From an uncultured Odoribacter sp. (GTDB lineage Bacteria > Bacteroidota > Bacteroidia > Bacteroidales > Marinifilaceae), in contig CAJJNP010000067.1 in NCBI GenBank assembly GCA_905193145.1, positions 1 through 14,914 on the forward strand: a stretch of DNA of 14,914 nucleotides, in the 5' to 3' direction. This document shows positions 5,945-13,426 of the stretch, piece after piece. The notes under the pieces were generated by a model. The model did not search any database. It saw only the letters and a program-made list of their open reading frames with translations, and had not been told where the DNA came from. Each line of letters begins with the position of its first letter. Within the stretch, counting starts at the first letter, position 1. Position numbers and translations under genes: made by a program.

Positions 5945-7834
5945 CAACTCTCCATTTATCATTGCTATATACTCATGCAAAGCTCGATAAAATGCATGTC
6001 GTGTCAAAGTTTCCGCATTCCCTAAAATCACCAGTTTCATTCGGGCACGGGTAATCGCCACATTCATCCGCCGCAAATCTCGGAGAAAACCAATCTGTCC
6101 TTGTGTATTGGCACGCACCAGACTAACAAAAACAACATCCCTCTCCTGCCCTTGAAAGCCATCTACAGTATGAATGGTAATCAATCTGCGGAAAGGTCGG
6201 AAAAATGGTTCTTTTTTCAACAGCCGGCGTAAATATTGCACTTGAGCCCGATAAGGAGAAATCACCCCAAAATCGATGTGTTCATCAAAAATACGCTCTC
6301 GGCCTATACGCTCCATATAAACTCGCAATTGATGCAACAATAATTCAGCTTCTCCTGTATTCAACCGCCCCACTCCTTCTGAAACACACTTTTCCGAGAA
6401 ATCAAAATCAGCAGTATCAATCCAAGTAACGGCCGTATCATAATCCAATATTCCCCGATACTGCACCTCCGGAGCTGCCTGCAAGGCATTGTGATAAAAC
6501 CAACCGGAAGAAAAATGCATGATATCCTCATGCATGCGGTACTGTATTTTCAACAACGAAACAGCCGATGGCTTTGTACGTACTACTTTTTCCAAAAGCG
6601 TACAATCCAATCCTCCCCGCATTGCTTCCATGCATTTAATTGTCGGTGGCAATTGACAATGATCTCCAGCCAATACCACCCGGTCCGACTTTCGGATAGC
6701 AATCCAACAGGCAGCCTCTATCGCCTGTGCCGCCTCATCTATAAACAACGAAGAAAAACGTTTTCTTTCCAACACCCGATTATCAGCACAGACCAGTGTG
6801 CAAGCAATCACACGAGCCTCATCAAACAACTGTGCATCAATCCGAATTTCCAATTCAGTAGCACGGGATCTCAATTTGGAAAGATGATTATAGAGCGCAT
6901 CTTTGTCAGAACGGCTTCCTGTACGCAAACGGGCACTTCCCTCACGAATCGCTTTGCGAATATGCCATAACTCCGGATAATCCGGATGAGCCTCAAAACG
7001 ACGTTCATAAGTAAAATTCAACATTTTATCATTTACACGAGTCGGGCTTCCCACTCGAAGCACATTAATGCCACGATCTACTAATTTTTCAGCAATCCAA
7101 TCTACAGCCGTATTACTTTGTGCGCAAACCAAAACTTGATTTTCACGATGCAAAGTCTCAAAAACAGCCTCTACCAAAGTAGTCGTCTTACCCGTTCCGG
7201 GAGGTCCATGCACGACAGCAACTTCACGTGCTGCCAATACTTGATTAACAGCCTCCTCCTGTGAAGTATTCAACCATGGGAAACGCACCCTCTGCAAATC
7301 CCGGAACGTTGCAGGCAACGGTCCCAACAACACTTCACGCAAATAAGCGATACGATTATCTTTAGCCGCCATCACTTCATGCAAAGCTGTAAACATTGTC
7401 CTATACGAAGTATCGTCAAAATAAAGTTGAACTCCTATATCAAATGCTGTCAAGCTATCCAAAACATGTCCTCCTGGTAGCACAACCACCATCCGATTAT
7501 CTTGTACATAACTAACAACGCCCTGAAAATTAAAATAATGCAGCGATCCATCAGACATTATTTTGAAAAAACAGACCGGACGGCCGTATTCAAATTGGTG
7601 ATCAATTTCTTCATTCTCTTGACGATATACCTCTATTGTAAACTGATTGAGCGAATTATAACGACTTGCACCCAACACAACCGGATACCAACAGACTCCT
7701 TGCTCCACCTTCCGATAGATACCGGCTTCACGGGTATTTTGCTGATACATTTCCTTTTCACACTCGTATTCCTTTTGCAACAAATCCAACTGATTCTGTA
7801 AATCCGATATAGAAGAAAGTCTTTTCCCCGACAT
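5933..7834 (-). CDS. SF1 helicase, Upf1/IGHMBP2/Dna2-like
   Basis: ATP-driven DNA or RNA helicase of superfamily 1B type. The 633-residue protein has a coiled-coil-like N-terminus (about 10-35), a beta-rich accessory domain (about 45-140), then all helicase motifs in order: Q-like NTSQEEAV (189-196), Walker A HGPPGTGKT (209-217), Ia CAQSNTAVD (238-246), II DEAA (366-369), III GDHCQLPP (390-397), IV YRMHE (432-436), V VDGFQGQE (557-564) and VI NVAITRAR (591-598). DEAA in place of DExD is normal for this branch. There is no nuclease domain, so it resembles the IGHMBP2-type stand-alone helicases of bacteria. The start is ATG at 7832-7834, just after a good -7 motif. Position next to dinB suggests genome maintenance, but nucleic-acid preference cannot be read from the sequence. 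Confidence 0.92.
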   Translation of the reverse strand: MSGKRLSSISDLQNQLDLLQKEYECEKEMYQQNTREAGIYRKVEQGVCWYPVVLGASRYNSLNQFTIEVYRQENEEIDHQFEYGRPVCFFKIMSDGSLHYFNFQGVVSYVQDNRMVVVLPGGHVLDSLTAFDIGVQLYFDDTSYRTMFTALHEVMAAKDNRIAYLREVLLGPLPATFRDLQRVRFPWLNTSQEEAVNQVLAAREVAVVHGPPGTGKTTTLVEAVFETLHRENQVLVCAQSNTAVDWIAEKLVDRGINVLRVGSPTRVNDKMLNFTYERRFEAHPDYPELWHIRKAIREGSARLRTGSRSDKDALYNHLSKLRSRATELEIRIDAQLFDEARVIACTLVCADNRVLERKRFSSLFIDEAAQAIEAACWIAIRKSDRVVLAGDHCQLPPTIKCMEAMRGGLDCTLLEKVVRTKPSAVSLLKIQYRMHEDIMHFSSGWFYHNALQAAPEVQYRGILDYDTAVTWIDTADFDFSEKCVSEGVGRLNTGEAELLLHQLRVYMERIGRERIFDEHIDFGVISPYRAQVQYLRRLLKKEPFFRPFRRLITIHTVDGFQGQERDVVFVSLVRANTQGQIGFLRDLRRMNVAITRARMKLVILGNAETLTRHAFYRALHEYIAMINGELSEV

Positions 7835-7856
7835 AAAAACAATGTTTAGTTGCAGA

Positions 7857-7864
7857 CAAAGATA
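7857..7864 (-). promoter_or_regulatory. Candidate -7 promoter element for the helicase gene
   Basis: On the minus strand this reads TATCTTTG, an exact TAnnTTTG match, 22 bp upstream of the helicase ATG. A TTTG lies only 14 bp further upstream (7879-7882), closer than the usual spacing of about 19 bp, so the -33 part is uncertain. Confidence 0.5.
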
Positions 7865-7951
7865 GGGAAATAATATAACAAAGATTTATAAAAGAGAGAG
7901 GACAAAATTAGAAAATTAAGTGTTATATTCGCAACGATAAAGAAACAGAGA

Positions 7952-8323
7952 GTGCGTACAGTAAAAGCAGTCATATTATCGATAATCGTATGTGTGCTCA
8001 TATCAGAAAGTTGCCAGGCAATTCCTTCTAACAAAACCGAAGAAATTCGCATGGGCACTACTGAATATTTGAGTAGTGATTCATCATACTTTTTAGATTC
8101 GTTACTTTCGTTGTTATTATTCAACAGCGGAGATTTATCTTTAGACGAGTCGCATTCGCACCTTGACAAAAAGACTTTATTACGTTTATTCATTCTGTTG
8201 AAATATACAGCAACACATTCACCGGAACAAGCCGGAGACTTTCTACAAGCAGATTACACTCCAGATTTCTGCCAAAAACAAACAACCCACTACATTTATC
8301 GGTTGCGAAAAATCATTATTTGA
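7952..8323 (+). CDS. Small exported protein of unknown function
   Basis: I do not recognise this 123-residue protein. It starts at GTG (7952-7954) with a clear signal peptide: MRTVK, then the hydrophobic run AVILSIIVCVLIS, with probable cleavage after SCQA (residue 23). Ser-Glu-Ser before the Cys is a poor lipobox, so a lipoprotein is less likely. The mature part has a Leu/Ser-rich stretch (about 47-57), an Asp/His cluster LDESHSHLDKK (63-73) and a basic C-terminus ending RLRKIII. A weak -7 motif, TATATTCG, lies at 7924-7931. It is divergent from the helicase gene and 87 bp before nuoA. An opposite-strand frame over the same bases lacks protein-like features. Existence is likely but not certain. 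Confidence 0.6.
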   Translation: MRTVKAVILSIIVCVLISESCQAIPSNKTEEIRMGTTEYLSSDSSYFLDSLLSLLLFNSGDLSLDESHSHLDKKTLLRLFILLKYTATHSPEQAGDFLQADYTPDFCQKQTTHYIYRLRKIII

Positions 8324-8324
8324 T

Positions 8325-8368
8325 TACCCAACCTCGCATTTTAGTTTTAGCCTTCTACAGGCTGGGTA
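8325..8368 (+). promoter_or_regulatory. Stem-loop with alternative pairing upstream of nuoA
   Basis: TACCCAACCT (8325-8334) can pair with AGGCTGGGTA (8359-8368) at 9 of 10 positions. A competing short hairpin, AGCCT (8349-8353) with AGGCT (8359-8363), uses the same right arm. It starts just after the stop codon of the small exported protein and has no T-run after it, so it is a weak terminator at best. A partial -7 motif, TATCTCTG (8374-8381), follows directly and may start the nuo transcript. Confidence 0.4.
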
Positions 8369-8410
8369 CAATTTATCTCTGAATATAAACAGATTAATAT
8401 ACATATCATT

Positions 8411-8761
8411 ATGAATCTAACCTTGATGATTGTCGTGATTCTTACGGCTATTGCATTGGTAGGCATAGCCCTTGGGCTTGCCCGACTGATTTCCCCTCGT
8501 TCTTTCAACCGCCAGAAAGGAGAAGCTTATGAGTGCGGAATTCCAACCCGCGGACGTTCATGGATGCAATTTAAAGCGGGTTATTATTTGTTTGCCATCC
8601 TATTCTTGATGTTTGATGTGGAAGCAGTATTTCTGTTTCCCTGGGCAGTGACCGTACAGGATGTAGGGATTGACGGATTGTTGAATATACTTTTCTTTAT
8701 GGTCATCCTAATATTAGGATTAACCTATGCCTGGAAAAAGGGAGCATTGGAATGGAAATAA
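8411..8761 (+). CDS. nuoA: NADH-quinone oxidoreductase subunit A
   Basis: Small membrane subunit of complex I at the junction between the membrane arm and the quinone-binding module. The 116-residue protein has three transmembrane helices (about 4-25, 56-76 and 87-108). The conserved loop KGEAYECGIP (36-45), whose Cys lies near the quinone entry, and the membrane acids FDVEAVFLFPW (68-78; Asp69 and Glu71) are present. It is the first gene of the nuo operon, with nuoB 27 bp downstream. It is probably transcribed from the spacer after the small exported protein gene. Confidence 0.96.
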   Translation: MNLTLMIVVILTAIALVGIALGLARLISPRSFNRQKGEAYECGIPTRGRSWMQFKAGYYLFAILFLMFDVEAVFLFPWAVTVQDVGIDGLLNILFFMVILILGLTYAWKKGALEWK

Positions 8762-8788
8762 AAGAATAAGCTATTTTAATAGAGTGAT

Positions 8789-9364
8789 ATGAAAAAGCCT
8801 CAAATAAAATCAATGAAGTATGAGGACTTCAAAGACAATGAGTACCTCGAACAGTTGCGGGCTAACGGGACAGACATCATCATAGGCTGTCTGGACGACC
8901 TGATTGACTGGGGACGCTCTAATTCTGTATGGCCTCTTACCTTTGCTACGAGTTGCTGCGGTATCGAATTCATGTCGGTAGGTGCCGCCCGTTATGACTT
9001 TGCCCGCTTTGGGTTTGAAGTTGCACGTGCCAGCCCCCGTCAAGCTGACGTTATCATTGTAGCAGGTACTATCGTACATAAAATGGCTCCGGTATTAAAG
9101 CGTTTATATGATCAAATGGCAGAACCAAAATATGTTATTGCTATGGGAGGATGTGCCATTTCCGGAGGACCTTTCAAAAACTCCTACCATGTTGTAAAGG
9201 GAGTGAACCAGATTTTACCTGTAGATGTATATGTTCCCGGCTGTCCCCCACGTCCGGAATCTCTATTATACGGCATGATGCAACTGCAAAGAAAGATCAA
9301 AGTGGAAAAATTCCTAGGAGGAGTCAATAAACAGGAGGACAAACCAAACATTAATGAGTATTAA
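8789..9364 (+). CDS. nuoB: NADH-quinone oxidoreductase subunit B
   Basis: Carries the N2 [4Fe-4S] cluster, the last electron carrier before quinone, at the base of the peripheral arm. The 191-residue protein has the cluster ligands Cys56-Cys57 (TSCCGIEFM), Cys122 (GGCAISGG) and Cys152 (VPGCPPRPE), including the characteristic adjacent Cys pair. [21 protein letters not shown] is intact. The ATG is 27 nt after nuoA, and nuoCD begins 3 nt after its stop, so coupling to nuoCD is tight. Confidence 0.97.
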   Translation: MKKPQIKSMKYEDFKDNEYLEQLRANGTDIIIGCLDDLIDWGRSNSVWPLTFATSCCGIEFMSVGAARYDFARFGFEVARASPRQADVIIVAGTIVHKMAPVLKRLYDQMAEPKYVIAMGGCAISGGPFKNSYHVVKGVNQILPVDVYVPGCPPRPESLLYGMMQLQRKIKVEKFLGGVNKQEDKPNINEY

Positions 9365-9367
9365 AAG

Positions 9368-10987
9368 ATGAAAGACAAGATATTAAACATCGCCCCCGAT
9401 GCCACCTTTTTGGAAGGACAAACCTTAACGGTCTGCCTTCCCAAGGAGACATTCCACGAGACAGCCTTACGTCTGCGCCATGACAAAGAGTTACAATTTG
9501 ACTTTCTGGTGTGCATGACAGGCATGGACTGGGGAGAAACGTTAGGAGTCATGTACCGTCTGCGTTCCACCCAACTAGGGCACGAAATCGACTTGCGAGT
9601 AGAGACACCCAATAGAACTAATCCGGAACTACCGACGGTATCAGATATTTGGGCAACAGCAAACTTAAACGAACGCGAGGTATTCGGATTACTCGGTATC
9701 CGTTTTATCAACCATCCCGACATGCGTAAACTTTTTCTACGCAATGATTGGGTGGGCTACCCATTGCGCAAAGACTACAACACAGACCCGGAAATCAATC
9801 CCGTACGTTTAGAGAGCGAAAGCAATGAAGATGCCGCACCTACACTAAAGATGACAGAATCAGGGGAAATCCAAGAAAAAGAAAATGTCATTTTCGAGGA
9901 TGACGAATATGTGGTAAATATCGGTCCCCAACACCCGGCAACCCATGGAGTACTCCGATTCCGTGTAGCCTTGGAAGGTGAAATTGTAAAAAAAGTAGAT
10001 ATCAACTGTGGATATATACACCGAGGAATAGAAAAACTATGTGAAAGCATGACTTATCCACAGACTCTTGCCATGACCGACCGTCTGGACTATCTATCTG
10101 CACACATGAACCGCCACGCACTTTGTATGTGCATAGAAGAAGCTATGGGTATTGAAGTTCCGGAACGAGCCAAATACATCCGCACAATCATGGATGAGCT
10201 GACGCGTATAGCTTCGCACCTGTTATTCTGGTCGACCTTCTGTATGGACTTTGGAGCGTTAAGTGCCTTTTTCTATGGATTCCGTGACCGTGAAAAAATA
10301 TTGGACATGTTTGAAGAGACCTGTGGCGGGCGTCTGATTCAAAACTACAATTGCATCGGTGGAGTAATGGCAGATATCCATCCCAATTTAATAGGCCGTA
10401 TCAAGGATTTTATCAAATACATGCCTAAAATGCTGAAAGAATACCACGGAGTATTCACCGGCAATGTCATTGCTCAACAACGTATGAAAAACATCGGTAT
10501 ACTCTCCCTGAAAGATGCTATTTCTTACGGAGTTACCGGTCCTGCCGGGCGAGCTTCCGGTTGGAGTTGTGATGTGCGTAAACTACACCCTTACGGAGTA
10601 TATGATAAAGTGGATTTCAAAGAAATCCTTTATGACAAAGGAGATACCTTTAATCGCTATATGGTGCGTATGGATGAAATCATAGAATCTCTCCATATTT
10701 TAGAGCAATTGGTTGATAACATCCCGGCAGGAGACTATGCGGTAAAGACCAAACCTATCATCAAATTACCGGAAGGTCAATATTTCAAAAGCGTCGAAGC
10801 AGCTCGCGGTGAATTTGGCGTATTTATAGAAAGTCACGGAGATAAAAATCCCTACCGTGTCAAATTCCGTTCACCGGGTTTAACCTTAGTATCAGTTGTA
10901 GATTTATTGGCAAGCCACAATAAGATTGCCGACCTGATTGCAATAGGTGCATCGCTTGACTATGTAGTACCAGACATTGATAGATAA
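9368..10987 (+). CDS. nuoCD: NADH-quinone oxidoreductase fused subunits C and D
   Basis: The Q-module core of complex I in one 539-residue chain. The NuoC part (about 1-140) shows the NEREVFGLLGI signature (101-111), HPDMRKLFL (116-124) and GYPLRKDY (130-137). A hydrophilic acidic linker (about 141-180) leads into the NuoD part, which has GPQHPATHGVLRF (186-198; the His pair at the quinone head-group site), CGYIHRGIEK, DRLDYLSAHMNR, and the closing block around FGVFIESHGDKNPYRVK, ending in DIDR. NuoD is related to the large subunit of NiFe hydrogenases but lacks the four metal-binding Cys. The C-D fusion also occurs in E. coli. Unlike E. coli, the next gene is nuoH rather than nuoE, 31 bp downstream. 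Confidence 0.97.
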   Translation: MKDKILNIAPDATFLEGQTLTVCLPKETFHETALRLRHDKELQFDFLVCMTGMDWGETLGVMYRLRSTQLGHEIDLRVETPNRTNPELPTVSDIWATANLNEREVFGLLGIRFINHPDMRKLFLRNDWVGYPLRKDYNTDPEINPVRLESESNEDAAPTLKMTESGEIQEKENVIFEDDEYVVNIGPQHPATHGVLRFRVALEGEIVKKVDINCGYIHRGIEKLCESMTYPQTLAMTDRLDYLSAHMNRHALCMCIEEAMGIEVPERAKYIRTIMDELTRIASHLLFWSTFCMDFGALSAFFYGFRDREKILDMFEETCGGRLIQNYNCIGGVMADIHPNLIGRIKDFIKYMPKMLKEYHGVFTGNVIAQQRMKNIGILSLKDAISYGVTGPAGRASGWSCDVRKLHPYGVYDKVDFKEILYDKGDTFNRYMVRMDEIIESLHILEQLVDNIPAGDYAVKTKPIIKLPEGQYFKSVEAARGEFGVFIESHGDKNPYRVKFRSPGLTLVSVVDLLASHNKIADLIAIGASLDYVVPDIDR

Positions 10988-11018
10988 AAAATAATAAACA
11001 GTAATAACAGTAAACAAT

Positions 11019-12095
11019 ATGTTTGATTTTGCAGTTGTAACACATTGGGTTGATGAAACCCTACGCAATATCCTACCGGACTCGTGGGTTACCACTACGG
11101 AATTCGTTCTTGTCGGGATCTGCCTGCTTATCGCTTATGCTGTGATGGCTCTTGGATTGATTTATGCAGAACGTAAAGTGTGTGCCTATTTCCAATGCCG
11201 TTTAGGTCCGAACCGTGTGGGCCCATTCGGTATGGTACAGACGGTAACCGATATGATTAAAATGTTGATAAAAGAAATTATAGAGATAAACCATGTCGAC
11301 CGTTTCCTATTCAATTTGGCTCCTTATGTTGTAATTATTGCCTCCTTGTTGGCCTTCAGTTGTATACCCTTTGCCAAAGGTTTGGAAATTCTGGATTTCA
11401 ATGTCGGAATCTTCTTTTTGATAGCCGTATCATCCATTGGAATCGTCGGAATCCTACTCGCCGGATGGGCCAGCAACAATAAATACTCTCTGATTGGAGC
11501 TATGCGAAGCGGTGCACAAATGATTAGCTATGAATTATCTATCGGCTTGTCTATATTGACAATGGTAGTACTCACCGGTAGCATGCAATTATCCACCATT
11601 GTTGAAAGTCAGGCTGACGGCTGGTTTATTTTTAAAGGACATATTCCGGCTTTCATCGCTTTTGTCATCTACCTGATTGCAGGAACAGCAGAAACCAACC
11701 GTGGTCCCTTCGACCTTCCTGAAGCCGAATCAGAATTGACAGCAGGTTACCACACAGAATATTCCGGAATGCATTTCGGATTCTTTTACGTAGCCGAATT
11801 TGTTAATATGTTCATTGTGGCATCTGTTGCAACGACATTATTCTGGGGCGGTTGGATGCCATTACACATACCAGGCTGGGAATCCTTCAATATGGTGATG
11901 GATTACATACCTCCAATATTATGGTTCTTGGGCAAAAGTGCCATAATGGTATTTATCATCATGTGGTTTAAATGGACCTTTCCCCGTTTACGTATCGACC
12001 AATTATTGACACTGGAATGGAAATACCTGTTGCCGATCAATCTATGCAACCTATTTTTGATGGTATTTGTCGTAGTATTCAAATTACATTTTTAA
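11019..12095 (+). CDS. nuoH: NADH-quinone oxidoreductase subunit H
   Basis: Membrane subunit that forms the quinone chamber with NuoB, NuoD and NuoA and links electron transfer to proton pumping. The 358-residue protein has about eight hydrophobic helices. Signature regions are [20 protein letters not shown] (50-69) and, around residues 224-250, [17 protein letters not shown] followed by [10 protein letters not shown], the acidic loop that faces the quinone site. Length and motif spacing are normal. NuoI starts 11 nt after the stop. Confidence 0.97.
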   Translation: MFDFAVVTHWVDETLRNILPDSWVTTTEFVLVGICLLIAYAVMALGLIYAERKVCAYFQCRLGPNRVGPFGMVQTVTDMIKMLIKEIIEINHVDRFLFNLAPYVVIIASLLAFSCIPFAKGLEILDFNVGIFFLIAVSSIGIVGILLAGWASNNKYSLIGAMRSGAQMISYELSIGLSILTMVVLTGSMQLSTIVESQADGWFIFKGHIPAFIAFVIYLIAGTAETNRGPFDLPEAESELTAGYHTEYSGMHFGFFYVAEFVNMFIVASVATTLFWGGWMPLHIPGWESFNMVMDYIPPILWFLGKSAIMVFIIMWFKWTFPRLRIDQLLTLEWKYLLPINLCNLFLMVFVVVFKLHF

Positions 12096-12106
12096 GCCTT
12101 TGAATT

Positions 12107-12574
12107 ATGAGAAGTACACAACAATATTTCAACGATTTCTTCACAGGTTTGGGTTCTTTGTTAAAAGGAATGCGCATCACCCTTGGAGAATTCTTTACAA
12201 AAAAAGTAACAGAGTGTTATCCGGAAAATCGTGCCACCTTAAAAATGTTCGATCGTTTCCGTGGAGACCTGACAATGATTCACAATGAAGACAACGAACA
12301 CCGCTGTGTAGCCTGCGGTATATGCGAAATGAACTGTCCCAACGGCACAATCCATGTGGAATCACGCATGGAAGAAACAGAAGACGGTAAAAAGAAAAAG
12401 GTATTGGTGCGCTATATATATGATCATGGCAGTTGCATCTATTGCCAACTATGCGTAAAAAATTGTCCTCATCATGCCATTGAATTTGTACCGACATTTG
12501 AACACGCAGTATTCACTCGAGAAAAACTAATAGAACAATTAAACCGGCCAGGTTCTAAACTTGCCGAAAAGTAA
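12107..12574 (+). CDS. nuoI: NADH-quinone oxidoreductase subunit I (2x [4Fe-4S])
   Basis: Ferredoxin-like subunit holding clusters N6a and N6b, which pass electrons toward N2 in NuoB. The two CxxCxxCxxxCP motifs are CVACGICEMNCP (ligands Cys67, 70, 73, 77) and CIYCQLCVKNCP (Cys110, 113, 116, 120). An amphipathic N-terminal part (about 10-35, FFTGLGSLLKGMRITLGEFF) anchors it to the membrane arm. The linker between the motifs contains a basic run, KKKK (95-98). With NuoE, F and G not encoded here, this subunit is the likely entry point for electrons from an unknown donor, which is inference. Confidence 0.96.
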   Translation: MRSTQQYFNDFFTGLGSLLKGMRITLGEFFTKKVTECYPENRATLKMFDRFRGDLTMIHNEDNEHRCVACGICEMNCPNGTIHVESRMEETEDGKKKKVLVRYIYDHGSCIYCQLCVKNCPHHAIEFVPTFEHAVFTREKLIEQLNRPGSKLAEK

Positions 12575-12588
12575 TAAAATTTAGTATT

Positions 12589-13098
12589 ATGGAAATGACT
12601 TTACCCAAAGTGGTCTTTTTATTTCTGGCAACGGTAATTGTTGTCTTTTCAATACTGACTGTCACCACAAAAAGAATCCTACGCTCAGCAACTTATCTGC
12701 TATTTGTATTGTTTGCCACAGCCGGAATCTATTTTGAGCTAAACTACTCCTTTTTAGGAGCTGTACAATTGACAGTATATGCCGGAGGTATCATTGTCTT
12801 GTATGTATTCTCAATCCTTCTGACCAGTTCTGACAATCAGAAAGTCGAAAAAATCAAAAGGAGCAAATACTTTGCAGGCATTATATCCGCAGGTGCAGGT
12901 GCAGCCATCTGTATTTTTATCACCTTAACCCATTCATTCCCTGTATCACATTTCACTCCGGGAGAACTGAACCAAAAGGTGCTTGGGACTGCGTTGATGG
13001 GAATGGACAAATACCAATATCTTCTTCCATTTGAGGCTATCAGCGTTTTGCTGTTGGCCTGTATCATTGGAGGTATCTTAATTGCACGTAAACGTTAA
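12589..13098 (+). CDS. nuoJ: NADH-quinone oxidoreductase subunit J
   Basis: Membrane-arm subunit with five transmembrane helices (about 7-25, 33-49, 57-79, 95-113 and 144-165 of 169 residues). The third helix, with AVQLTVYAGGIIVLYVF (58-74), is the conserved segment that adopts a pi-bulge in complex I structures and helps couple quinone chemistry to pumping. ATG at 12589 and a second ATG at 12595 are both possible. It lies 14 nt after nuoI and 12 nt before nuoK. Confidence 0.94.
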   Translation: MEMTLPKVVFLFLATVIVVFSILTVTTKRILRSATYLLFVLFATAGIYFELNYSFLGAVQLTVYAGGIIVLYVFSILLTSSDNQKVEKIKRSKYFAGIISAGAGAAICIFITLTHSFPVSHFTPGELNQKVLGTALMGMDKYQYLLPFEAISVLLLACIIGGILIARKR

Positions 13099-13110
13099 TG
13101 ATTTGAAGCT

Positions 13111-13422
13111 ATGGAAATAACAATGGAATATTATCTGATCATCAGCACTATCATGTTTTTTGCAGGCATCTATGGTTTTATCACCCGCCGCAACATGCTG
13201 GCTGTTTTGATTTCCATCGAGTTAATTTTAAACTCTGTGGATATAAATTTCGTGGCATTCAACCGTTTCCTATATCCAGAGCAGATGGAAGGACTTTTTT
13301 TCACGCTATTCGCCATCGGCATTTCTGCCTGTGAAACGGCTGTGGCTATTGCCATCATTATCAATGTATATCGGAATGTTCGCAACATTCAGGTGAAGAA
13401 TCTCAACAAACTACAAGATTAA
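13111..13422 (+). CDS. nuoK: NADH-quinone oxidoreductase subunit K
   Basis: Small membrane subunit related to MnhC/MrpC, with three helices (about 7-24, 29-51 and 62-88 of 103 residues). The two membrane glutamates essential for proton translocation are visible: Glu37 in ISIELILN and Glu75 in SACETAVAIA. ATG at 13111 gives 103 residues; ATG at 13123 (MEYYLII) gives 99 and is equally close to the family length. nuoL starts 4 nt after the stop. Confidence 0.96.
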   Translation: MEITMEYYLIISTIMFFAGIYGFITRRNMLAVLISIELILNSVDINFVAFNRFLYPEQMEGLFFTLFAIGISACETAVAIAIIINVYRNVRNIQVKNLNKLQD

Positions 13423-13426
13423 GACT

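Noticed and set aside
6491..6970. Plus-strand frame of 159 codons inside the helicase gene
   Set aside because: Antisense to conserved helicase motifs, Ser/Cys/His-rich shadow composition, no family features.
7846..8193. Minus-strand frame of 115 codons opposite the small exported protein
   Set aside because: Low-complexity Asn/Ser/Lys stretches, no recognisable signal or domain, and the helicase -7 motif lies inside it. The plus-strand frame has a proper signal peptide.
9361..9744. Minus-strand frame of 127 codons inside nuoCD
   Set aside because: Antisense to the conserved NuoC domain; Ser/Arg-rich shadow typical of the complementary strand.
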